NCBI GenBank assembly: GCA_945874225.1
Contig: CAMCFT010000048.1
Location: 1 to 10,428, forward strand
Source of the DNA: Flavobacterium psychrophilum
Lineage (GTDB): Bacteria > Bacteroidota > Bacteroidia > Flavobacteriales > Flavobacteriaceae
DNA: 10,428 bases
Direction: 5' to 3'
The notes under the pieces were generated by a model that saw only the letters and a list, made by a program, of their open reading frames with translations, was not told the origin of the DNA and did no database searches. Of the stretch, positions 1 through 7,606 are shown in pieces (position 1 is the first letter of the stretch; each line of letters begins with the position of its first letter). A program made the translations under genes and the position numbers.

Positions 1-181
1 TAGAGTCATAGTAAAAAGAGTTTGATAGACCAATTGCTTCGCCTGTTCGCTATCGCTCGGGTCTTGGGTTCACATAGCTATGATTCACTATCAAAAAGTG
101 AAACGTCTTAAAAAAACAATAAAAAACTATGTTTCTATGCGTTTAAAAATATATAAATTGAATTACACCCAACGGGTTAAT
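1..181 (-). repeat. Long palindromic repeat, copy A (inverted, cut by window edge)
   Basis: Read on the minus strand, this stretch matches the two plus-strand copies at 8684-8895 and 8896-9147 almost base for base. It begins with TTAACCCGTTGGGTGTAATT at 181-162, followed by the CATAGAAACATAG arm, the GACGTTTCACTTTTTGATAG segment and the CTATCAAACTCTTTTTACTATG arm. Between ACCAA (29-33) and the partner arm it carries the 30-nt loop module at 34-63, identical to the one in copy C. The element continues beyond base 1, so its far end is not visible. Its inner end lies 12 bases past the glmM stop codon, so as a hairpin it could also end glmM transcription. That role is inference. Confidence 0.9.
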
Positions 182-193
182 TAAATAAAAGTT

Positions 194-1597
194 CTAAATC
201 CCGGCAACCGCCTTTATTTCGTCAATAATTCGCAATGCCAAAGCATCTGCTTGATTTTGCGAAGGTGCTTCAGTATAAATACGAATAATCGGTTCGGTGT
301 TCGATTTTCTTAGATGAACCCATTCAGTTGCAAAGTCAATCTTTACGCCGTCAATGGTTGTAATATCTTCGTTTTTATATTTTTCTGTCATTGCCACAAG
401 AATCGCATCAACATCGATTTGAGGTGTCAATTCGATTTTGTTTTTGCTCATATAATATTCCGGATACGAAGCACGCAAAGCAGAAACACTCATTTTCTTT
501 TGCGCTAAATGTGTTAAAAACAAAGCGACTCCTACCAAACTATCGCGTCCATAATGCAATTCCGGATAGATAATTCCACCGTTCCCTTCACCTCCAATGA
601 TGGCATTATTCTTCTTCATCAAATCCACCACGTTCACCTCGCCTACTGCGCTGGCTTCATAGCTTCCTTTGTGAGCATTTGTCACGTCACGCAAAGCACG
701 GGACGATGACATATTCGAAACGGTATTTCCCGGGGTTTTACCCAAAACAAAATCGGCGCAAGCCACCAAAGTATATTCTTCACCAAACATTTCGCCGTCT
801 TCGCAAATAAAAGCCAAACGATCTACATCAGGATCAACGACAACACCCAAATCGGCTTTTTCTTTGACAACCAATTCTGAAATATCAGTCAAATGTTCTT
901 TCAACGGTTCTGGATTATGAGGAAAATGTCCGTTGGGTTCGCAGTATAATTTCACGACTTCAACGCCCATTAATTCGAGTAATTTTGGAATAATAATCCC
1001 TCCAGATGAATTCACGCCGTCAACAACCACCTTAAATTTAGCGGCTTTCACGGCTTCAATGTCTACCAAAGGCAAATTTAAAACCTCATCAATATGAATA
1101 TCCATATAAGCATCATTTTCGGTGATTTCTCCCAAATCATCCACATCCGAAAAATCAAACGCTTCGGCTTCAGCAATTTGAAGAATTTTTTCTCCTTCGA
1201 TTCCATTCAAGAATTCCCCTTTTTCATTCAATAATTTCAAGGCATTCCATTGTTTTGGATTGTGCGAAGCGGTAAGGATAATTCCGCCGTCGGCATTTTC
1301 CAAAGGAACAGCAACTTCAACTGTTGGTGTCGTAGAAAGTCCCAAATCGATCACATCGATTCCCAAACCAACCAAAGTATTTACTACCAAATTATGAATC
1401 ATCGGTCCAGAAATTCGAGCATCACGACCCACAACAACCTTGAACTTGTCATTCCGACCTGAGGAGGAATCTCTTCCTTGTTTCAACCAAGTTCCGTATG
1501 CCGAAGCAAATTTTACCGCATCGACTGGAGTGAGATTATCACCTACTTTACCGCCAATAGTTCCACGAATTCCTGATATAGATTTTATTAAAGTCAT
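194..1597 (-). CDS. glmM: Phosphoglucosamine mutase GlmM
   Basis: This 467-residue cytoplasmic enzyme of the alpha-D-phosphohexomutase family should interconvert glucosamine-6-phosphate and glucosamine-1-phosphate, the step before GlmU in UDP-GlcNAc synthesis for peptidoglycan and LPS. All four family motifs are visible: the phosphoserine loop TASHNP with Ser111, the metal loop DPDVDR at 255-260 (DGDGDR in many relatives), the sugar-binding loop GGEGNGG at 335-341 and the phosphate-binding loop RKSNTEP at 430-436. The N-terminal GIRG at 9-12 also fits. The ATG at 1597-1595 places this conserved N-terminus correctly, and the stop is TAG. Residues 43-49 are encoded by a palindromic repeat-like sequence (separate entry). 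The gene is divergent from the acpH-like gene and ends next to repeat copy A. A phosphomannomutase activity cannot be excluded from sequence, but GlmM is the usual assignment for this Bacteroidota subgroup. Confidence 0.93.
   Translation of the reverse strand: MTLIKSISGIRGTIGGKVGDNLTPVDAVKFASAYGTWLKQGRDSSSGRNDKFKVVVGRDARISGPMIHNLVVNTLVGLGIDVIDLGLSTTPTVEVAVPLENADGGIILTASHNPKQWNALKLLNEKGEFLNGIEGEKILQIAEAEAFDFSDVDDLGEITENDAYMDIHIDEVLNLPLVDIEAVKAAKFKVVVDGVNSSGGIIIPKLLELMGVEVVKLYCEPNGHFPHNPEPLKEHLTDISELVVKEKADLGVVVDPDVDRLAFICEDGEMFGEEYTLVACADFVLGKTPGNTVSNMSSSRALRDVTNAHKGSYEASAVGEVNVVDLMKKNNAIIGGEGNGGIIYPELHYGRDSLVGVALFLTHLAQKKMSVSALRASYPEYYMSKNKIELTPQIDVDAILVAMTEKYKNEDITTIDGVKIDFATEWVHLRKSNTEPIIRIYTEAPSQNQADALALRIIDEIKAVAGI
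1451..1470. repeat. Short palindrome inside the glmM reading frame
   Basis: ATTCC (1451-1455) and GGAAT (1466-1470) form a five-base inverted repeat around GACCTGAGGA. On the coding strand the stretch reads in frame as residues 43-49 of GlmM, in a low-complexity segment (RDSSSGRND) between the first helix and the KVVVGRDAR strand. The sequence resembles the GTCATTCCGA...GGAATCTC type of dispersed palindrome that I know from intergenic regions of Bacteroidota genomes. That resemblance is from memory and was not checked by search. Confidence 0.5.
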
Positions 1598-1634
1598 TTT
1601 TATTTATGATATTAGATATTAGATTTACGAACAA

Positions 1635-1642
1635 CAAATATA
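1635..1642 (-). promoter_or_regulatory. Candidate -7 promoter element for glmM
   Basis: The minus strand reads TATATTTG, an exact match to the Bacteroidota TAnnTTTG consensus, 37 bases before the glmM start codon. A matching TTG -33 element at the usual distance of about 19 bases is not evident: the nearest TTG (1657-1655) is only 12 bases away. In AT-rich intergenic DNA such a match can occur by chance. Confidence 0.4.
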
Positions 1643-1689
1643 ATAATTGGAGTTCAAAAATAGTCATTTAAAATTCCTAATTTGGTCGA

Positions 1690-2274
1690 ATGAATTTTCT
1701 AGCACACATATACCTTTCCGGAGACAATGATTTGATGAAAATTGGCAATTTTATGGCCGATGGCATTCACGGAAAACACTTTGATACCTTCCCGATGGAA
1801 ATTCAAAAAGGAATCATTCTGCACCGTTCTATTGACACTTTTACTGATGCTCATCCCATATTTAGACAAAGTACTAAAAGGCTTCACGCCAATTACCATC
1901 ATTATTCCGGAATTATCGTGGATATTTTTTACGACCATTTTTTGGCAAAAAACTGGAGCAATTATTCAGATGAAAGTTTGGAAGACTATTCGGAACGTTT
2001 TTACCAATCTTTGAGAGACAATTATGATGATTTGACTCCAAAAACCCAAAAAATGATGCCTTATATGATAGATTACAATTGGTTAGTGAGCTACCAAACC
2101 ATTGAAGGCATCGAAAGTGTTTTGGCAAAAATGGACACCCGAATGAAACGCGATTCGATTATGCGGTTTTCAGTGGCAGAGCTAAGAACATTTTATTCCG
2201 ATTTTGAATCCGAATTCACGGCTTTTTTTGCAGCATTAATAGTACATTCGAATCTAAAAATACAAACCTTATGA
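1690..2274 (+). CDS. acpH: AcpH-like acyl carrier protein phosphodiesterase (DUF479 family)
   Basis: The 194-residue product opens with MNFLAH, the hallmark start of the ACP phosphodiesterase family. In E. coli, AcpH removes the 4'-phosphopantetheine arm from holo-ACP to give apo-ACP. HD-like metal-site candidates are in place: His6, Asp24 in GNFMADG, His45 and Asp49 in HRSID, Asp53, and Asp78/Asp82/His83 in DIFYDHF. The length equals that of family members. No signal peptide or membrane segment is seen, so the protein should be cytosolic. The ATG at 1690 is the only start that keeps the conserved MNFLAH. The stop overlaps the next gene in an ATGA, so translation of the two is probably coupled. 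The family assignment is firm; the exact in vivo activity in Bacteroidota is inferred from E. coli. Confidence 0.85.
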   Translation: MNFLAHIYLSGDNDLMKIGNFMADGIHGKHFDTFPMEIQKGIILHRSIDTFTDAHPIFRQSTKRLHANYHHYSGIIVDIFYDHFLAKNWSNYSDESLEDYSERFYQSLRDNYDDLTPKTQKMMPYMIDYNWLVSYQTIEGIESVLAKMDTRMKRDSIMRFSVAELRTFYSDFESEFTAFFAALIVHSNLKIQTL

Positions 2275-3953
2275 AAAAAATAATCGCAGTAATTTCTATT
2301 TCAATCCTCTATCTGTTACCCCTTGTTACAGTTGCACAAACGGGTCTAGTAACCTCCAAAGCAATGGTAGTTTCAGCCCGTGAAGAAGCTTCAAAAATTG
2401 GAGTCGAAATTATGAAAAAAGGCGGTAACGCTTTCGATGCAATGGTTGCTACAGAATTAGCACTTGCTGTGGCGTATCCTTATGCAGGCAATATTGGCGG
2501 AGGAGGATTTATGGTGTATCGAAAAGCAAATGGCGAAACCGGAGCACTTGATTATCGCGAGAAAGCACCATTGGCAGCTTCAAAAAATATGTATCTTGAC
2601 AAAGACGGAAATGTGATTCCTAACCTGAGCGTCAATGGAGCATTGGCAATTGGTGTTCCTGGCACTATCGCAGGAATTTTTGCCGTTCACGAAAAATTGG
2701 GTACACTTTCTATGGAAGAAATTATGGAACCTGTAATTGCTTTGGCAAAAAAAGGAGTTGTGGTTACTCCAAAACAGGAGGAAATGCAACAACATTATCG
2801 GGATGACATCATAAAAGTAAGTGGCGCGGAAACCTTACTTGCACAAAATTATAAAGCAGGTGACACCATAAAATATTTGGCATTAGCCGAAACATTAACC
2901 CGAATAATGAAAAATGGTGCAGCTGAATTCTACAAAGGAGAAACTGCCCAGAAAATAGTCAGTCTTATTCAAAAAAAGGGAGGAATAATTTCACTTGAAG
3001 ACTTATCGAAATATGAGGCAAAATGGAGAACGCCAATTTCCTTTAAGTACAAAAATCTGAAACTTATTTCAATGTCGCCACCTTCAAGCGGAGGAATCAC
3101 TTTACAACAAATGATGAAAATGATTGAACCGTTTCCTATTGCTAAATACGGACACAACAGCGAAAAAGCCATACAACTAATGACAGAAGCGGAACGGAGA
3201 GGGTATGCCGACCGAAATTATTTTCTGGGAGATCCTGATTTTGTAAAAATTCCGAAAAGCGAGTTACTCAACAATACTTACTTAAAAAACAGAATGAAAA
3301 CTTTCGACTGGAACAAAGCCAGCTTATCGTCTGAAGTTTCACACGGAGAAATCGCCACTTCTGAAAGCAACGAAACCACGCATTATTCGATTATAGATGC
3401 TGAAGGAAATGCCGTTTCAGTAACTACAACCATTAATGGCGCTTATGGTTCAAAATTATATTCAGATGAATTGGGTTTCTTTTTTAATAACGAAATGGAC
3501 GATTTCAGCGCCAAACCGGGCGCTCCAAATTCGTATGGTTTAGTGGGTGCCAAAGCCAATAGCATTGCGCCGGAAAAACGGATGTTAAGCTCTATGACAC
3601 CAACCATAGTTGAGAAAAATGGAAAATTATTAATGGTAGTGGGAACCCCCGGAGGTTCTACAATAATCACTTCGGTTTTTCAAACTATATTAAATGTGTA
3701 CGAATATAAAATGAGTATGCAGGAAGCTGTAAATGCTCCCCGTTTTCACCATCAATGGCTTCCCGATGAAGTTGTTTTTGAACCCAATGCCTTCTCGAAA
3801 ATAACTTTGGATAATTTAAAATCAAAAGGATACATCATCAACGAAAAGAACACGCCTGTACTTGGAAAAGTAGATGCTATTCTGGTTTTACCAAATGGAA
3901 AACTCGAAGGCGGAGCTGATAAAAGAGGTGATGATACGGCGGTGGGTTTTTAG
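2271..3953 (+). CDS. ggt: Gamma-glutamyltransferase (gamma-glutamyltranspeptidase), secreted
   Basis: This 560-residue Ntn-hydrolase cleaves the gamma-glutamyl bond of glutathione and related compounds and moves the glutamyl group to water or amino acids. Residues 1-22 form a signal peptide (two lysines, hydrophobic core, cut probably after TVA), so the enzyme should act in the periplasm. The proenzyme should cut itself before Thr369 of TTHYS, giving a large subunit (to residue 368) and a 192-residue small subunit starting with the catalytic threonine. Also visible are [15 protein letters not shown], matching the lid-loop region of the E. coli enzyme, the substrate-binding Ser440-Ser441-Met442, and the oxyanion glycines Gly461-Gly462 in TPGGST. 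It overlaps the upstream acpH-like gene by four bases and ends in a C/G-rich palindrome. Nothing essential is missing, so an active enzyme is expected. Confidence 0.95.
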   Translation: MKKIIAVISISILYLLPLVTVAQTGLVTSKAMVVSAREEASKIGVEIMKKGGNAFDAMVATELALAVAYPYAGNIGGGGFMVYRKANGETGALDYREKAPLAASKNMYLDKDGNVIPNLSVNGALAIGVPGTIAGIFAVHEKLGTLSMEEIMEPVIALAKKGVVVTPKQEEMQQHYRDDIIKVSGAETLLAQNYKAGDTIKYLALAETLTRIMKNGAAEFYKGETAQKIVSLIQKKGGIISLEDLSKYEAKWRTPISFKYKNLKLISMSPPSSGGITLQQMMKMIEPFPIAKYGHNSEKAIQLMTEAERRGYADRNYFLGDPDFVKIPKSELLNNTYLKNRMKTFDWNKASLSSEVSHGEIATSESNETTHYSIIDAEGNAVSVTTTINGAYGSKLYSDELGFFFNNEMDDFSAKPGAPNSYGLVGAKANSIAPEKRMLSSMTPTIVEKNGKLLMVVGTPGGSTIITSVFQTILNVYEYKMSMQEAVNAPRFHHQWLPDEVVFEPNAFSKITLDNLKSKGYIINEKNTPVLGKVDAILVLPNGKLEGGADKRGDDTAVGF

Positions 3954-3974
3954 CCCCCTAACCCCCAAGGGGGG
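3954..3974. repeat. C-run/G-run palindrome directly after the ggt stop
   Basis: Two runs of five C (3954-3958 and 3962-3966) are followed by six G (3969-3974) immediately after the TAG stop of ggt. Either C run can pair with the G run; the outer one leaves a 10-base loop. The type CCCCCTAACCCCC...GGGGG is one I associate with dispersed Bacteroidota intergenic repeats (memory, not searched). It has no T tract, so it is not a typical intrinsic terminator, though it may cause pausing or attenuate read-through into the next gene 25 bases on. Confidence 0.65.
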
Positions 3975-3998
3975 AATTTGAGATTAGAAGCAAGATTT

Positions 3999-4667
3999 AT
4001 GAAATTTATTACAGAATTAGAACGAGCTTTTGAAGAAAAAAGCAATGCAGAAAATGCCTTTGCTATGGCGAAATATATGCGGAATCATTTTTCTTTTTTT
4101 GGAATAAAAACAGAAGAAAGAAGAAGAATTTTGAACGATATTTGGAAAGAAAACCAACAGGAAGTTAAGGAGAATCCAAGAGAAATTGCTTTGAACCTTT
4201 ATTCAAAACCAAAACGGGAATTACAGTATTGCGCTATCGAAATTTTGATAAGACAACTCAAGGGAAATTATATAAAAGAAGATATTAAACTCATTGAAAA
4301 ACTCATAATCACAAATTCTTGGTGGGACAGCGTTGATACAATTGCAAAAAATATTTTGGGTGAATATCTTCTCGAATTTCCATTGGAAACCAAAAATATA
4401 ATCAAACGTTTTTCTAATTCCGAGAATATGTGGCTTAATAGAAGTGCGATTCTTTTTCAATTGGGTTATAAGAGGAAAACTGATTTTGATTTGCTAAAAT
4501 CAGAATGTGAAAAACATAAAAATTCCAACGAATTCTTCATTCAAAAATCCATAGGCTGGGCATTGCGAGAATACGGAAAAACAAATCCAGTTGCTGTACG
4601 AAACTTTGTTGACAGCACCAATTTAAAACCTTTAAGCACAAAAGAAGCACTAAAAAATATAAGCTGA
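3999..4667 (+). CDS. alkD: AlkD-type DNA alkylation repair glycosylase
   Basis: The product is a 222-residue all-helical (HEAT-like repeat) protein of the AlkC/AlkD superfamily, which excises cationic alkylpurines such as 3-methyladenine and 7-methylguanine without flipping the base. I chose the ATG at 3999 over the in-frame TTG at 3978, which would overlap the end of the upstream palindrome region. With this start the residues that matter in Bacillus cereus AlkD fall at the same numbers: Trp109 and Asp113 in WWDSVD, Arg148 in WLNRS and Trp187 in IGWALREYGK. This supports both start and function. The protein should be cytosolic, with no signal peptide. It lies 45 bases after ggt and 43 bases before the CLC gene, all on one strand, so co-transcription is plausible but not shown. 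Confidence 0.92.
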   Translation: MKFITELERAFEEKSNAENAFAMAKYMRNHFSFFGIKTEERRRILNDIWKENQQEVKENPREIALNLYSKPKRELQYCAIEILIRQLKGNYIKEDIKLIEKLIITNSWWDSVDTIAKNILGEYLLEFPLETKNIIKRFSNSENMWLNRSAILFQLGYKRKTDFDLLKSECEKHKNSNEFFIQKSIGWALREYGKTNPVAVRNFVDSTNLKPLSTKEALKNIS

Positions 4668-4710
4668 ACACAAAAATTGTAGTAAATTAGCATTCTTTTA
4701 AAAACACAAA

Positions 4711-6495
4711 ATGTTCAAAAAATATATTCAGAAGCTTGAAAACCTAACCGCTTTAGCTCAAAGTAAACTAACCAATAAACAGTTTATTTTCTTGTCCAGC
4801 GTTTTGGTTGGAATTTTGTCTGCTTTTGCCGTAATCGTTTTGAAAACTTTTGCGCATTCAGTTTTCCAATTTGCCACATATATCAACGGAATTTTAAAAT
4901 TAAGTTTCATCAACAGTATTTTGCCTATAATCGGGATTTTACTGACAGTTTTTGTGGTCAAAAGAGTTCTGGGGGGAACTATCGAAAAAGGAACTTCGCA
5001 GATTTTGTATGCCGTTGCTAAAAAAGCCAGTATCATTCCCCGAAAACAAATGTATGCTCAAATCATAACCAGTTCGCTAACTGTAGGTTTAGGAGGTTCA
5101 GCAGGATTAGAAAGCCCAATTGTGATTACAGGAGCAGCTTTTGGTTCGAATTACGCTCAACGATTTAAATTAAGGTACAAAGACAGAACAATGCTCATAG
5201 GTTGTGGTGTTGCTGCAGGAATAGCGGCAGCATTTAACGCTCCCATTGCGGGAGTGCTGTTTGCTATAGAAGTTTTACTAGTTGATGTAAGCATTTCAGC
5301 CTTTACTCCCATTATGATTGCCGCTGCAACTGGTGCTTTGGTTTCTAAAATTGCTTTGGATGAAAGCATATTATTGTCCTTCAAACAACAACAAAGCTTC
5401 GATTATCATAATATTGCGTATTATATTTTGCTCGGAATATTCACAGGTTTAATTTCTGTTTACTATTCGAGAAATTTTCAAAGGGTGGAACATTTTTTTA
5501 CCCGACTACGATTAAAACCTTACAAAAAAGCACTTTTTGGTGCTTCTATTTTGGCATTATTAATTTTTATTTTTCCAACACTTTTTGGCGAAGGTTATGA
5601 AAGTATCAAAACCTTGTCTGAAAGTGATCCGGGGCAATTACTTGAAAATACATTGTTTAGTAGTTTTAGAAACAACGGTTGGGCACTTTTGGTATTTGTT
5701 GGTTTAACGATGATGCTCAAAGTTTTTGCCACTGGAATTACGTTGGGAAGTGGAGGAAATGGAGGTAATTTTGCTCCTTCCCTATTTCTGGGTTCTTATG
5801 TTGGCTTCTTCTTTTCCAAATTTTTAAATTTGACAGGACTTACTAAATTACCTATCAGTAATTTTACAATGGTGGGAATGGCAGGAATTCTAAGCGGATT
5901 ATTTCACGCACCTTTAACCGCGATTTTCCTTATTGCAGAAATAACTGGAGGTTATGATTTGATGATTCCACTTATGATGGTGGCTTCCATTAGTTTTGCT
6001 ATTTCTAAACGTTTCGAGAAACATTCATTGGATGTAAAAAATTTAGCACGAAAAGGGCAAGCTTTTACCAGCAATAAAGACAGTAATATCCTTTCAACTT
6101 TAGACACTAATTCCATCATTCAAACTGATTATTTGACGGTTTCACCTGATGAAAATCTGGAAAAATTAGTTGACTTGATTTCGCATTCCAATCAGGTTAT
6201 TTTTGCTGTTGTAGATACTGAAAAACAATTAGTTGGCGTAGTTCATTTCAATGATATTCGAGAAATAATTTTTAATCCCTATCGTGTAAAATTCACTTTG
6301 ATAAAAGAAGTTATGATAAAAATTATAGATGTCATTTATCCAACGGACAGTATGGAAACGGTAATGAACAAGTTTGAAAAAACTAAAGTTCACTTTCTTC
6401 CAGTACTAAAAGAAGGTAAATATTATGGGTTTATCTCTAAATCCATTGCACTAGAAGCCTATCGAAGGAAGCTGAAATATATGACGATAGAGTAA
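4711..6495 (+). CDS. CLC-family chloride channel/transporter with two C-terminal CBS domains
   Basis: This 594-residue inner-membrane protein has a CLC core (about 20-440) followed by two CBS domains (about 470-525 and 531-590), which in this family bind nucleotides and regulate transport. Recognisable CLC signatures are GSAGLESP with the gating Glu134 (GREGP in E. coli ClcA), GCGVAAGIAAAFNAPIAG, GSGGNGGNFAP at 346-356 and Tyr415 in ITGGYDLMIP, matching the chloride-coordinating Tyr445. Two positions differ from ClcA. The GSGIP serine loop is replaced by EKGTSQ. The internal proton glutamate Glu203 corresponds to Val188, next to a retained Glu187. Val at this place is also found in CLC channels, so the choice between channel and H+/Cl- antiporter is open; anion selectivity may also differ. 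The gene follows alkD closely. A start at ATG 4711 leaves a short cytosolic helix before the first membrane span. Confidence 0.92.
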   Translation: MFKKYIQKLENLTALAQSKLTNKQFIFLSSVLVGILSAFAVIVLKTFAHSVFQFATYINGILKLSFINSILPIIGILLTVFVVKRVLGGTIEKGTSQILYAVAKKASIIPRKQMYAQIITSSLTVGLGGSAGLESPIVITGAAFGSNYAQRFKLRYKDRTMLIGCGVAAGIAAAFNAPIAGVLFAIEVLLVDVSISAFTPIMIAAATGALVSKIALDESILLSFKQQQSFDYHNIAYYILLGIFTGLISVYYSRNFQRVEHFFTRLRLKPYKKALFGASILALLIFIFPTLFGEGYESIKTLSESDPGQLLENTLFSSFRNNGWALLVFVGLTMMLKVFATGITLGSGGNGGNFAPSLFLGSYVGFFFSKFLNLTGLTKLPISNFTMVGMAGILSGLFHAPLTAIFLIAEITGGYDLMIPLMMVASISFAISKRFEKHSLDVKNLARKGQAFTSNKDSNILSTLDTNSIIQTDYLTVSPDENLEKLVDLISHSNQVIFAVVDTEKQLVGVVHFNDIREIIFNPYRVKFTLIKEVMIKIIDVIYPTDSMETVMNKFEKTKVHFLPVLKEGKYYGFISKSIALEAYRRKLKYMTIE

Positions 6496-6498
6496 TTT

Positions 6499-6538
6499 TA
6501 ATATCGGATAGAAATAAAATTTGATTAATCCGATATTA
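6499..6538. promoter_or_regulatory. Operator-like inverted repeat in front of the fic gene
   Basis: TAATATCGGAT (6499-6509) and ATCCGATATTA (6528-6538) are perfect 11-base arms separated by 18 bases. The loop holds the candidate -33 TTTG, and the right arm lies inside the spacer between -33 and -7 of the fic promoter. This placement fits a repressor site. It could instead be a weak terminator for the CLC gene, whose stop is 3 bases upstream, but no T tract follows. Confidence 0.6.
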
Positions 6539-6550
6539 TAAGTACTTTTG
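6520..6550 (+). promoter_or_regulatory. Bacteroidota-type promoter of the fic gene
   Basis: TTTG at 6520-6523 and TACTTTTG at 6543-6550 match the -33 and -7 (TAnnTTTG) elements used by the main Bacteroidota sigma factor, with a spacer of exactly 19 bases. The start codon is at 6558, so transcription should begin within a few bases of the ATG and the mRNA would be leaderless or nearly so. Confidence 0.65.
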
Positions 6551-6557
6551 TTGAATT

Positions 6558-7511
6558 ATGTGGAAAATAGACTTAACATATCGTTCGGCATTTCAAACAA
6601 CCTTTGATAGATTGTATGAGAAAAAGCAAGTTTTGCAATCCAGCAGACCCTTGCCATCCATCGCTTTGAATAAAATCAAGGAAAGTCTTTCCATAGAATG
6701 GACCTATAATTCAAACAGCATTGAAGGCAATACATTGAGTCTTCGGGAAACGCAAATGGTGCTGCAAGAAGGAATAACCGTGAAAGGAAAATCTCTTCGA
6801 GAGCATTTTGAAACACACAATCATGACAAAGCAATTGACTATTTATATTCGATTATAAATGACGATTATAAGTTGCGGAGCATTGATATTCTTTCGCTTC
6901 ACGGCTTGGTTTTGCGCTCAATCGAAGAAGATTTTTCTGGTCGAATCCGTAATGGAGGCGTTAGAATTACGGGTGCGAATTTCACTCCGCCAAATGCTAA
7001 CAAAGTGTCAGATTTGCTCGACGAATTAATCGATTTTGTAAACACGAATCCACAGCAACTCAATGATATTGAACTGGCAACCGTTTTTCACCACAAATTA
7101 GTCTGGATTCATCCATTTTTTGATGGCAATGGCCGAACTGTTCGTTTAGCAATGAATTTATTGTTGATGCGTTCCGGTTTTCCTCCAGCGATTATCTTGA
7201 AAAATGACAGGAAAAAGTATTACGAAGCACTCAATCAAGCCAATGGTGGCAATTATCAAAAACTCACGCTTTTGATGTGTCAAGCTCTCGAAAGAACGCT
7301 GAATATTTATCTCAATGCTTTGCCTGACAACGACAAAGAGTATGTCGAAATTTCTAATTTGGTGCAAGAACCCAATATGCCTTACGGCCAAGAATATATC
7401 AGCTTGCTGGCACGACAAGGGAAAATTGACGCTCACAAAGAAGGTCGAAACTGGTACACTACTAGGGAAGCCGTCGAAGAATATATTGCAACAAGAAAGA
7501 GAAAACGCTAA
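6558..7511 (+). CDS. Fic-domain protein, class II, with C-terminal helix-turn-helix-like region
   Basis: The 317-residue product has the complete Fic core motif HPFFDGNGRTVR at 185-196, with catalytic His185, the acidic residue and the phosphate-binding glycines and arginines. It should transfer a nucleotide group, usually AMP from ATP, onto a protein side chain. Near the N-terminus SNSIEGN (Ser52, Glu56, Gly57) matches the self-inhibitory motif [S/T]xxxE[G/N] in front of the Fic core, which makes this class II: auto-inhibited without a separate antitoxin. The flap region RITGANFTPPNANKV lies ahead of the catalytic helix. The last 60 residues look like a winged helix or HTH (EISNLVQEP...AVEEYIATRKRKR), as in many stand-alone bacterial Fic proteins. 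The stop codon TGA at 6552-6554 blocks any upstream in-frame start. Its target is unknown. It has its own promoter with an operator-like repeat and its own terminator. Confidence 0.93.
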   Translation: MWKIDLTYRSAFQTTFDRLYEKKQVLQSSRPLPSIALNKIKESLSIEWTYNSNSIEGNTLSLRETQMVLQEGITVKGKSLREHFETHNHDKAIDYLYSIINDDYKLRSIDILSLHGLVLRSIEEDFSGRIRNGGVRITGANFTPPNANKVSDLLDELIDFVNTNPQQLNDIELATVFHHKLVWIHPFFDGNGRTVRLAMNLLLMRSGFPPAIILKNDRKKYYEALNQANGGNYQKLTLLMCQALERTLNIYLNALPDNDKEYVEISNLVQEPNMPYGQEYISLLARQGKIDAHKEGRNWYTTREAVEEYIATRKRKR

Positions 7512-7531
7512 CTGAATGGTTGGCGTTTTTT
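7502..7531 (+). terminator. Intrinsic terminator of the fic gene
   Basis: AAAACGCTAAC (7502-7512) pairs with GTTGGCGTTTT (7519-7529) through 11 pairs, one a G-T wobble, around a six-base loop, and the 3' arm runs into further T residues. The fic stop codon TAA (7509-7511) lies inside the 5' arm. Confidence 0.8.
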
Positions 7532-7570
7532 ATATAATTATTTTTTATCTTTATTCTAATTTATATTGCT

Positions 7571-7585
7571 GTCCGCTATGCGGAC
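7571..7585. repeat. GTCCGC-loop-GCGGAC mini-palindrome, copy 1
   Basis: GTCCGC (7571-7576), loop TAT, GCGGAC (7580-7585), followed by CAAAATTTT. A second copy at 8629-8643 has the same arms and flanks but loop CAA. The two stand on either side of the M23 gene. They are conspicuously GC-rich against AT-rich surroundings. Confidence 0.8.
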
Positions 7586-7606
7586 CAAAATTTTAATTAT
7601 ATTTTT

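Noticed and set aside
314..1622. Several plus-strand open frames of 60-70 codons opposite glmM
   Set aside because: They are antisense to a gene with all four phosphohexomutase motifs, have no recognisable domains and overlap each other; they are shadows of the glmM frame.
3978..3998. TTG start giving seven extra residues on the AlkD-like protein
   Set aside because: The ATG at 3999 makes the catalytic residues fall at the same numbers as in B. cereus AlkD (109, 113, 148, 187), and the extension sits next to the C/G palindrome.
6499..6538. Intrinsic terminator of the CLC gene
   Set aside because: The arms are AT-rich with an 18-base loop and no T tract follows; their overlap with the fic promoter makes an operator more likely, though a minor terminator role is not excluded.
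7158..7436. Minus-strand open frame of 92 codons inside the fic gene
   Set aside because: It covers the conserved Fic motif on the opposite strand and has no features of its own.
6558..7511. Toxin-antitoxin pair with the Fic protein as toxin
   Set aside because: No small antitoxin gene lies next to it, and the inhibitory SNSIEGN motif is inside the same protein, so it is a self-inhibited class II Fic.
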